Source: Bacteroidales bacterium UBA1736 (GTDB lineage Bacteria; Bacteroidota; Bacteroidia; Bacteroidales; UBA932). Taken from it: a stretch of 10,949 nt of DNA. The notes beneath the pieces were generated by a model that saw only the letters and a list, made by a program, of their open reading frames with translations, had not been told where the DNA came from and searched no databases. The stretch spans positions 5,155 to 16,103 of the forward strand of contig DCIC01000129.1 in NCBI GenBank assembly GCA_002315825.1, in the 5' to 3' direction. Made by a program: the position numbers and the translations under genes. Below, piece by piece: positions 6,111 through 10,949 of the stretch (within the stretch, counting starts at the first letter, position 1; each line of letters opens with the position of its first letter).

Positions 6111-6622
6111 ACCAATACCTTTTTGATGATTAAACATTTGTCGGATTCGATAACTGACACGATACGCATGTTATCATAGGTGGCTCCCTGAACATAGGAT
6201 GACAGTTCTTGTTCCATATACTGTTTGATTCTGTTGGCGTACCAATCACCGGCCCCTGGGTTATGAAGTTTGATGGCTTTGTCAATGTCAAGCTCAGGAT
6301 TATAGTGAGAATTGATGATAGCGAACATTTCCAGAGATTTGACCGGATCGTAACGGTCATCGAGGGTATAGCAGCTGTTGGCGATACGGTTCGCGTCCTT
6401 GACATATATCGGAGTAATCTGAAGGATGCCCACATCGTTTGTTTTTCCAACGGCTGAAGGGTTTCCAGCACTCTCGGTCATAATGAGTGCTCGCGTGAAC
6501 ACATCCCACATAGAAACGGTATCGATTACTGTCATATCAGCGATGATTGTCGATGTGTCCACCTTTGGTACGGTCATCATCCATGCGAGGAAGATGCTTA
6601 AAACGATTGTTAATTTTTTCAT
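6107..6622 (-). CDS. Secreted lytic transglycosylase (SLT-like)
   Basis: The 171-residue protein starts with a signal peptide (MKKLTIVLSIFLAWMMTVPK), so it is exported to the periplasm or is membrane-anchored. The mature part carries the lysozyme-like lytic transglycosylase pattern: ALIMTESAGNPSAVG (45-59) with the likely catalytic Glu50, the GILQI motif (65-69) and AIKLHNPG (116-123) in the place of the usual Tyr-Asn-x-Gly. Such enzymes cleave the glycan strand of peptidoglycan to form 1,6-anhydro ends. In phages they serve lysis or local wall opening for DNA entry; in conjugative elements VirB1-type enzymes do the latter. The domain is minimal. The ATG overlaps the stop of the Cys-rich membrane protein (ATGA), and its own stop overlaps the next ATG, so the three genes are one translational unit. 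Confidence 0.85.
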   Translation of the reverse strand: MKKLTIVLSIFLAWMMTVPKVDTSTIIADMTVIDTVSMWDVFTRALIMTESAGNPSAVGKTNDVGILQITPIYVKDANRIANSCYTLDDRYDPVKSLEMFAIINSHYNPELDIDKAIKLHNPGAGDWYANRIKQYMEQELSSYVQGATYDNMRIVSVIESDKCLIIKKVLV

Positions 6623-6834
6623 GATGCAAATGGTGGTAAATTGTTATGGTCATTATAGAATCTGCGGCACGGAGGAATTTTGCCATCTTCCATACATGCC
6701 TCGCACTCTGCCTTGTCAGGGCATTGTTCACATTGAATTGCCAGAAGTGCCGCAATGATGGCGGCGAAGAAACAGATAAGTCCCGCAAGAAGGGCCAGTC
6801 CGATAATAACGGCGATAATTTTCAGGATGGTCAT
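6619..6834 (-). CDS. Cys-rich single-span membrane protein (71 aa)
   Basis: Residues about 4-33 form one strongly hydrophobic segment (IIAVIIGLALLAGLICFFAA). It is followed by a short Cys-rich tail with C35, C38, C44, C47 and C56 (QCEQCPDKAECEACMEDGK), which resembles a small metal-binding or disulfide-bonded knuckle. The gene starts 3 bases after the stop of the 188-residue protein and its stop overlaps the transglycosylase start. Position before a secreted peptidoglycan enzyme makes a holin-like or spanin-like role thinkable, but the Cys cluster is not typical of holins. I treat it as unknown. Confidence 0.7.
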   Translation of the reverse strand: MTILKIIAVIIGLALLAGLICFFAAIIAALLAIQCEQCPDKAECEACMEDGKIPPCRRFYNDHNNLPPFAS

Positions 6835-6837
6835 AAT

Positions 6838-7404
6838 TTATTTGGTATTAAAAATGAGGTCTCTGTTGACGAAGCTTTTACAGTGCTCGCCTCCGATTTT
6901 GTGCGTTTTTGGGACGATGTTCCAGGGGCCTGTAGCTTCACGCTTCTCAGCTTCGTACCAATAACAATGGTATCGGTCATAGCACCCCTTGGCCAGACAA
7001 CTGAAGCTGGCTCGGCGATAGATTTTGGCGTATGCCTTTCTGGAAATCATAATGCCGGTGTCGGGCATATTGATTCCTTTGGGAAGGGGGCCGAGACTGT
7101 AAGAGTAATTGAGAAGCTTGACGGTTCTGTCTGGGTGGATGATATAACGGCTTTTTACACAGATGTCGCGCAACTGCATGAAGAACATCTGCTTGCCATA
7201 TAGATAAAGCTCGCCTTTATAGATTTCGTATCCGTCTGTATGATTCTGGAAGAAGAGTTCCCAGAAAGCACAATGATGGCAGATATGCTTCTGCCGCATG
7301 AGGATAGCAATAGGTTTCTTGAAGTCGTATTTCTCCAAGTCCGCGTGCTCTCCGCATCTGTCGCATGTGTATTCAAGCGTGTAGTCTCGCCCGTGCGTTT
7401 TCAT
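6838..7404 (-). CDS. Hypothetical protein with CxxC zinc-binding pairs (188 aa)
   Basis: The start is taken as ATG 7404; a TTG immediately upstream (7407) is less likely. Near the N-terminus two CxxC pairs, C14-DR-C17 and C42-HH-C45, are 25 residues apart and would make a four-cysteine zinc site. A second Cys/His-rich patch lies at about 136-148 (SCLAKGCYDRYHC). The rest is rich in Tyr, Lys and Arg, which fits a nucleic-acid- or protein-binding adaptor, but no named family is recognised. It is the first gene after the recombinase and begins the densely packed run of genes down to 5742. About 97 gene-free bases separate it from the recombinase stop. Confidence 0.75.
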   Translation of the reverse strand: MKTHGRDYTLEYTCDRCGEHADLEKYDFKKPIAILMRQKHICHHCAFWELFFQNHTDGYEIYKGELYLYGKQMFFMQLRDICVKSRYIIHPDRTVKLLNYSYSLGPLPKGINMPDTGIMISRKAYAKIYRRASFSCLAKGCYDRYHCYWYEAEKREATGPWNIVPKTHKIGGEHCKSFVNRDLIFNTK

Positions 7405-7501
7405 CAATACAAGTCAGTGGTGGCCGGAGCCGAACAAACTCTGGAAGATGCAAGGGCGTGAAAAATTCACGCTTCAATTTGGGTAAGGGAATGCCCCTTA
7501 A
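7405..7501. repeat. Two short hairpins downstream of the recombinase gene
   Basis: Just after the recombinase stop is TAAGGG-AATGC-CCCTTA (7484-7500), and further on GCGTGAA-AAA-TTCACGC (7456-7472), perfect dyads of 6 and 7 bp arms. Neither is followed by a run of T on the minus strand, so they are poor intrinsic terminators. The position, between a tyrosine recombinase and the next gene, is where phage attachment sites and their protein-binding arms are often found. They could also be weak terminators or an operator for the gene at 7404. Confidence 0.5.
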
Positions 7502-8089
7502 TTAGAACTGGATGGAATTGTAGATTCCGTTAATTTCGTCTTGTCTGAGTCCGAGATAAATCTTGGTCGTTTCCAGGCTCGCGTGTTTGAATATCTGATT
7601 GAGAAGAAGGAGGCTTTCAGCACTTTTGTTGTTCTTCTCATAAACATATCGGCCAAAGGTTTTGCGGAAACTATGGGTGGAGAAGTTGTCGCATTTGATG
7701 CGGTACTTCTTCTTGATGCGTTTGATTTCGCGGTTGATGTACTGGATGGTGAACGGCTCTCCGGTTCTCTTGGAAAGGAAGATGAGCTGGTCGGCTTTTG
7801 GTTCCCCGACTGTTTCATAGAGTTCATTCATCTTTTTCTGGACAGAGGGGCTGAAGGTAATCTTTCTGGTCTTGCCGGTCTTTATTTCAGTCACCGCATG
7901 GTCACGCCTGTCGATGATATCCTCCCAGCGAAGATGAAGTACATCGGAAGCTCGGCATCCGGTGCAGAATGCCAGGCGTGCGTATATCTCCATAGAATAA
8001 TCTTTGTCTTTATGAAGCCTATCAAGAAGTCTCTCATACTCTTCGTATGGGATTGGATCTGCGGTGGTTAACTGATTTTTCTTTGCCAT
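7502..8089 (-). CDS. Tyrosine recombinase/integrase, catalytic domain only
   Basis: At 195 residues this is shorter than typical phage integrases of 300-400. It has the complete catalytic set: Arg46 in CTGCRASDVL, a probable beta-turn Lys (Lys70 or Lys73 in IKTGKTRK), His139 and Arg142 in THSFRKTF, His169 in FKHASLETT, and the nucleophile Tyr178 in TKIYLGL. It would cut and rejoin DNA through a 3'-phosphotyrosine intermediate. The N-terminal SAM-like core-binding and arm-binding domains are essentially absent, with only about 30 residues before the catalytic fold. Such short recombinases serve integration, dimer resolution or DNA inversion; no invertible segment is visible here. It has its own Bacteroidetes-type promoter at 8119-8149, so it is controlled separately from the ligase block upstream. 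Confidence 0.92.
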   Translation of the reverse strand: MAKKNQLTTADPIPYEEYERLLDRLHKDKDYSMEIYARLAFCTGCRASDVLHLRWEDIIDRRDHAVTEIKTGKTRKITFSPSVQKKMNELYETVGEPKADQLIFLSKRTGEPFTIQYINREIKRIKKKYRIKCDNFSTHSFRKTFGRYVYEKNNKSAESLLLLNQIFKHASLETTKIYLGLRQDEINGIYNSIQF

Positions 8090-8103
8090 AATTTCTGTTT
8101 TTG

Positions 8104-8137
8104 GTTCACTTCCGAGTGCAAAGATACAAAAGTGAAC
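8104..8137. promoter_or_regulatory. Inverted repeat flanking the -7 box (possible operator)
   Basis: GTTCACTT (8104-8111) and its exact reverse complement AAGTGAAC (8130-8137) lie 26 bp apart centre to centre, on either side of the TATCTTTG element (8119-8126). A dimeric or tetrameric regulator bound at both arms would block RNA polymerase, so this may be the operator of a repressor controlling the recombinase. The repressor gene is not identified in this window. Confidence 0.55.
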
Positions 8138-8149
8138 TATATTTCCAAA
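8119..8149 (-). promoter_or_regulatory. Bacteroidetes-type promoter of the recombinase gene
   Basis: On the minus strand TTTG (8149-8146) is followed after exactly 19 bases by TATCTTTG (8126-8119). This matches the consensus TTTG-N19-21-TAnnTTTG used by the Bacteroidetes primary sigma factor. The start codon at 8089 lies about 30 bases downstream, giving a short leader. It is the only full match to this consensus that I found in the window and is the main evidence for the host phylum. Confidence 0.85.
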
Positions 8150-8169
8150 ACATATTTACAAAAATGTGT

Positions 8170-8215
8170 AAACAAAATAAAAATTATGGGGCGAACCTCT
8201 CGGCTGGCCCCATAA
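8170..8215 (-). terminator. Intrinsic terminator after the ligase gene
   Basis: Read on the minus strand, TTATGGGGC (8215-8207) pairs perfectly with GCCCCATAA (8192-8184), a 9-bp stem with a 14-base loop, followed directly by TTTTTATTTTGTTT (8183-8170). The G/C-rich stem core plus T-tract is a textbook Rho-independent terminator. It lies 45 bases after the ligase stop and ends the dUTPase-ligase transcript before the recombinase promoter. Confidence 0.9.
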
Positions 8216-8260
8216 TCACCACATAATTAATAACACTAAAACTAATAACCAAGGCTCAAA

Positions 8261-10189
8261 TCAGAACGATTTGAATTCTTCCATATTAAGAATAGGGATT
8301 CCGAGGTCTTTAGCCTTAATAATTTTGTTGGAACTTGCATTTTTGTCTTTAACAACCAGATGAGTGGTGTTTTTGGAGACTCCACTTGCAATGGTTCCAC
8401 CTTCGGCAACAATTTTGGCTTCCAGCTCGGAATCCCTAATGCCCGAAAAACAAACAGCCATTCCTTTATATTTGCCATTGGCATTGATCTCCTGTTTTAC
8501 GGGAGCCAGAATGGTTAATCCGTTGTTGATGAGGAATCTGGTGAAGTGAGGCACATTGTTCCAGAATGTTTGGGCGGTCTTTCCCATAGTTTCCAGCACC
8601 AGGTCAGTAGGTTTCCAATCATAGATGGACTGATTCTGGTATATCGCTTCCAATGCTTCGGGACATAGCGTGTCAAGCATTTGTTGTGCTTTCACCTTGC
8701 CGATACCTGGGAATTGGTCACTCGCCTGTATTAAGGTAGGAAGGTCAAGACCATCCAGGATCTTACGGTTGTTTCCCAGAATGATGTTGGCTGTACCCTC
8801 TCCAAATCCTTCAATACCCATTAACTCGTCAAAAGTAATGTTGAGCATACTCTTCAGGTTGGTATATCCGGCATTGAACATTTTGACGATGGTTTCCTCG
8901 CCCATATTTTCTGCACCGGCTACCGTATAGAAGAATGCTAACTTAGCCAGTCGGATGCCATTGCATAAAGGGTTGGTACAATATAACTCAATATGTTTGT
9001 CATCCCATGAAGTCGGGGAGCCACAATCAGGACACACGCCCATATTATCCCACATCTCAAAGAATTCGGAGTCAGGGGCGGGTTTGAGTGTTTCCAGAAT
9101 TTTTGGAATCACACCGCCGGAACGAGTAACGATAACTTTGGCTCCCTTAGCAATCTTCATATTGCTTATCCATCCAGCGTTATATCCGGTTGGGCTATCC
9201 ATTTCACAATCGCCAGTATTGACTGTTTCAATTTCGACAACCGGCTTCAACGCACCAGCCTTGCTCACCTTCCATGATATACCCTTGACGGTTGTTTCGA
9301 AAGAGTCCACGAAGTCTGGATGCTTGTAGGCGATGGCGTAGTTGGGGTTCCCAGATGTCACCTTTCTTCCCAGTTTGCCCCATGCTCTCAGGTTGTCCAC
9401 ATAGATAACAAGGCCATCAATGTAATATTCCAGCCTCCATTTCTTGAAGAGGTCAAAAAAGAGTTCTACAGTGACATCTTCTACACGATACACGCAGAGT
9501 AGGTTCTTTTGGCCGAACACCTCGTTCATATCCGTCATCATATCGAAGAAGGTATTATATTCATCGAGTGTGTCCGGATCAGTGCCGTATCGGTAGAAGT
9601 CAACATACTTCAGGTCAACTGAAGGCTCATCCCTGTTCAGAAGTCCGGCGGCTGTGTTGCGTGGGGACTTATAGTTCTTACCGGTATCGGGATTGATACG
9701 CTGGGAGAAGTTGTCCGTCCAGCTTTTCACGCTGAAGACAAACTCCCCATAGGTATAGTTGAAGTAGTCACTATGATTCGCTCCGTTTGTCAGCAGATGG
9801 TCGGCACAGTCCTGGCCTTCATTTTCGGAGCCTCCACGAGACCAAGCCTTTCCAGTTTTCTCTTCGCATAACAAGGAGAGGCCATCAAACTTCGGCATGA
9901 TGACAATGGAATCCTTGGGGCCAAGACCTACGCTGTCAACCCATTTTTTGAAATCTGGAAGGTCTTTAACCTTGTTGAGCGATTTCATGGGGAGAGGGAG
10001 CGTTGCTTTGCGCCTCGCCTTAACATCGACTGGCTCAGGCACTTTGAACCAGTCGTTGTCAGGATCGAGTTCGCGTAGCATCTCCACTTCGCGGTCATAT
10101 ACAGCGTCAGGGACTTCGGGATGTCCGCTTCTGTATTTAGCGTTGTGATGCTTGATGGTTTCAAGCAGTTCAGCTACTTTTTGCTCCAT
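8261..10189 (-). CDS. ligA: NAD-dependent DNA ligase
   Basis: The 642-residue protein has the full LigA plan and is close to the usual 650-690. The N-terminal Ia domain (1-60, with AKYRSGHPEVPDAVYD) binds the nicotinamide part of NAD. The adenylation domain holds the nucleophilic Lys100 in KFDGLSL, RNTAAG (177-182), DGLVI (259-262 region) and the motif V lysine in AYKHP (287-291). An OB domain follows (about 300-380), then a four-Cys zinc site (C386, C389, C404, C409), helix-hairpin-helix motifs (GIEGFGEGTA at 458-467 and FPGIGKVKA at 493-501) and a C-terminal BRCT domain (about 572-642). It seals 5'-phosphate/3'-hydroxyl nicks using NAD, probably for Okazaki-fragment joining and repair of phage DNA. 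ATG 10189 lies 5 bases after the dUTPase stop, so both are co-transcribed. Confidence 0.97.
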   Translation of the reverse strand: MEQKVAELLETIKHHNAKYRSGHPEVPDAVYDREVEMLRELDPDNDWFKVPEPVDVKARRKATLPLPMKSLNKVKDLPDFKKWVDSVGLGPKDSIVIMPKFDGLSLLCEEKTGKAWSRGGSENEGQDCADHLLTNGANHSDYFNYTYGEFVFSVKSWTDNFSQRINPDTGKNYKSPRNTAAGLLNRDEPSVDLKYVDFYRYGTDPDTLDEYNTFFDMMTDMNEVFGQKNLLCVYRVEDVTVELFFDLFKKWRLEYYIDGLVIYVDNLRAWGKLGRKVTSGNPNYAIAYKHPDFVDSFETTVKGISWKVSKAGALKPVVEIETVNTGDCEMDSPTGYNAGWISNMKIAKGAKVIVTRSGGVIPKILETLKPAPDSEFFEMWDNMGVCPDCGSPTSWDDKHIELYCTNPLCNGIRLAKLAFFYTVAGAENMGEETIVKMFNAGYTNLKSMLNITFDELMGIEGFGEGTANIILGNNRKILDGLDLPTLIQASDQFPGIGKVKAQQMLDTLCPEALEAIYQNQSIYDWKPTDLVLETMGKTAQTFWNNVPHFTRFLINNGLTILAPVKQEINANGKYKGMAVCFSGIRDSELEAKIVAEGGTIASGVSKNTTHLVVKDKNASSNKIIKAKDLGIPILNMEEFKSF

Positions 10190-10194
10190 AACTG

Positions 10195-10876
10195 TTATTT
10201 CTTGCCGGTAGAACCAAAGCCACCCTCGCCCCTGTCAGTCTCCGAAAGGAAGAGTGCTGGAAGAAGTTCGGCCTGTACGACAGGGGCGAACACCATCTGT
10301 GCTATTCGGTCTCCAGGGTTGACGATAAAGTCTTCGTTACTAAGGTTGATAAGAATTACACCGACCATACCTCTATAATCCAATTTTGTTATCATAAAGC
10401 TTTTTATCTTTATTTCTTACACTTCTGATTCGTGTAAGTTCCGCGTACCTTTTCAACTTTCGTTGTCGGACACTCTTGGTGGAATTATATTCTGCTTCCA
10501 GGTTCATCCACTACGCTGTACGATGACTCACCTTTTTTAATTTGTGAGTTTATCTCGGGATTCGCATCACAGCCTTCCCCGATATTGCCCGATTTAATGA
10601 CGCCAATTATATCCGTTTAGCGTCAATTGTACCAGGAGTATTTAGAACGGTGATACCTTTCTTAGCTGCTAATCCGCTACGAGGACGGATCTGTGCTTCG
10701 TAGCCTACAGGAATCTCCATTCTGATACCGGTGGGTACGATTTTCCTTTCCATTGGTTTAAGGGTGAACGCTGTTTGGATGTTGGCGCGAAGGTCGAGTC
10801 CGGCAGCGAATTTGGTTTCATACTTAGGAGCCTCAACTCCCTCGTCATACATTACTTTCACTTGAATCTGCTTCAT
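10195..10876 (-). CDS. dut: dUTPase, split by a group I intron: join of 10876-10619 and 10380-10195
   Basis: dUTPase hydrolyses dUTP to dUMP and pyrophosphate, limiting uracil in DNA and supplying dTMP synthesis. The two exons joined give 147 residues, the normal length of a trimeric dUTPase, with all five motifs: AGLDLRA (1), RPRSGLA (2), GTIDADYRGMVGVILIN (3), GDRIAQMVFAPV (4) and RGEGGFGSTG (5). Exon 1 alone ends in GTIDA followed by three intron-coded residues and a stop; exon 2 lacks motifs 1 and 2. The junction lies between Ala and Asp of motif 3, and splicing restores GTIDADYRG exactly. I prefer ATG 10876 (MKQIQVKV); an in-frame ATG at 10903 would add 9 residues. The gene precedes ligA by 5 bases. 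The disruption is explained by an intron, not a frameshift or decay, because both exons are intact. Confidence 0.92.
10381..10618 (-). ncRNA. Group I self-splicing intron in the dUTPase gene (238 nt, no ORF)
   Basis: The 5' exon ends in U (10619) and its last six bases GACGCU pair with the internal guide GGCGUC (10604-10599) with the required U-G wobble (P1). The adjacent AUAAUU (10610-10605) pairs with the first six bases of the 3' exon, GAUUAU (P10). Further pairings: P3 UCGGGC (10592-10587) with GUCCGA (10471-10466); P4 UCGGGG (10582-10577) with UCCCGA (10560-10555); P6 ACUCAC with GUGAGU (10549-10544, 10531-10526); P7 CGUAC with GUACG (10522-10518, 10448-10444); P8 CAAC-GAAA-GUUG (10465-10454); P9 CUUACAC with GUGUAAG (10438-10432, 10422-10416). 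The intron ends in G (10381). Extra helices between P7 and P3 (GUGGA with UCCAC, 10511-10507 and 10483-10479) suggest the IA class. No homing endonuclease gene fits inside. Confidence 0.93.
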
Positions 10877-10949
10877 CTTGTGTCTTTTTAGTAGGTGCAA
10901 CATATTGTTTCTTTTTGTACTTCATGCCCTTGCGGGACATGTTCTTAGT
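10845..10949 (-). CDS. C-terminus or whole of a small Lys-rich protein at the window edge
   Basis: A frame open to the right edge reads TKNMSRKGMKYKKKQYVAPT and on to TGA at 10847-10845. If the ATG at 10940 is its start it is a 31-residue basic peptide; otherwise it is the end of a larger gene lying outside. It overlaps the proposed dUTPase start (10876) by about 30 bases, in keeping with the tight spacing elsewhere. The composition (many Lys, then an acidic Ser-rich end) suggests a disordered tail. No function can be given, and the frame is short enough to be chance. Confidence 0.35.
   Translation of the reverse strand, partial: TKNMSRKGMKYKKKQYVAPTKKTQDEADSSESNV

Noticed and set aside
7418..7435. 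On the minus strand GTTCGGCTCCGGCCACCA looks like the T-loop and CCA end of a tRNA, which could be an attP core.
   Set aside because: Only 10 bases follow the T-loop where a tRNA needs about 16 for the T-stem, acceptor strand, discriminator and CCA, and no matching acceptor strand lies 60-75 bases upstream.
8253..8273. TCAAATC-GTTCT-GATTTGA hairpin at the ligase stop as a second terminator.
   Set aside because: The stem is A/T-rich, overlaps the last codons and is not followed by a T-run; the terminator at 8215-8170 explains the transcript end better.
592..10378. Many plus-strand open frames, such as 7541-8071 and 6646-7203.
   Set aside because: They lie antisense to well-supported minus-strand genes, have no recognisable domains and lack their own promoters or spacing; they are shadows.
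10195..10903. Two dUTPase fragments could mean a frameshifted or decayed pseudogene.
   Set aside because: Both fragments are intact up to the same codon boundary, and the intervening 238 nt has the splice sites and core helices of a group I intron.
1..10949. TTCCAG (CTGGAA on the minus strand) recurs far more often than chance, about two dozen times, and might be a Chi-like or packaging motif.
   Set aside because: Most copies fall in frame as Leu-Glu (CTG GAA) in minus-strand genes, so dipeptide frequency and codon preference explain them.

Overview
The window looks like part of a double-stranded DNA phage or prophage of a Bacteroidales-type host. Every gene I accept lies on the minus strand and runs right to left, packed with 4-base ATGA overlaps or gaps of a few bases. 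The host call rests on one clear promoter of the Bacteroidetes form (TTTG, 19 bases, TATCTTTG at 8149-8119) and on A/T-rich leaders without obvious Shine-Dalgarno sequences. The phage call rests on dUTPase, NAD-dependent DNA ligase, a tyrosine recombinase, a secreted lytic transglycosylase and a DUF2829/Tad2-like protein among many small unknown genes. I recognise no structural (capsid or tail) gene here.

Right end (10949-8170): a small partial reading frame, then a dUTPase gene split by a 238-nt group I intron, then a full-length NAD-dependent DNA ligase, closed by a strong intrinsic terminator at 8215-8170. This is a nucleotide/DNA-metabolism block.

Middle (8149-5400): a promoter with a flanking inverted repeat drives a short tyrosine recombinase. 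Two small hairpins follow it, then a run of tightly coupled genes: a double-CxxC protein, a Cys-rich single-span membrane protein, a signal-peptide lytic transglycosylase, an unknown 122-residue protein and a small membrane protein with an HExxH motif.

Left (5415-1): a 494-residue two-module glycosyltransferase, two unknown proteins, the DUF2829 (Tad2, anti-Thoeris) protein, a gene-free stretch holding an 87-bp nested palindrome, and a replication-type operon: a 62-residue protein, a 602-residue winged-helix protein that probably acts as replication initiator, a 54-residue basic protein and a gene leaving the window. The initiator gene carries about eleven copies of an 18-bp palindromic element (TTGTGYATTTCTGCACAA), six of them spaced exactly 20 bp apart, so the same DNA word is translated in all three frames. 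This fits an origin embedded in the initiator gene, as in lambdoid phages.

The strongest points for follow-up are (1) the dUTPase intron, whose P1, P3, P4, P6, P7, P8, P9 and P10 pairings can be drawn from the sequence and whose splicing restores a perfect dUTPase motif 3; (2) the iteron array inside the initiator gene; (3) the nested palindrome upstream of that operon, whose core resembles an iteron; and (4) the Tad2-like gene.
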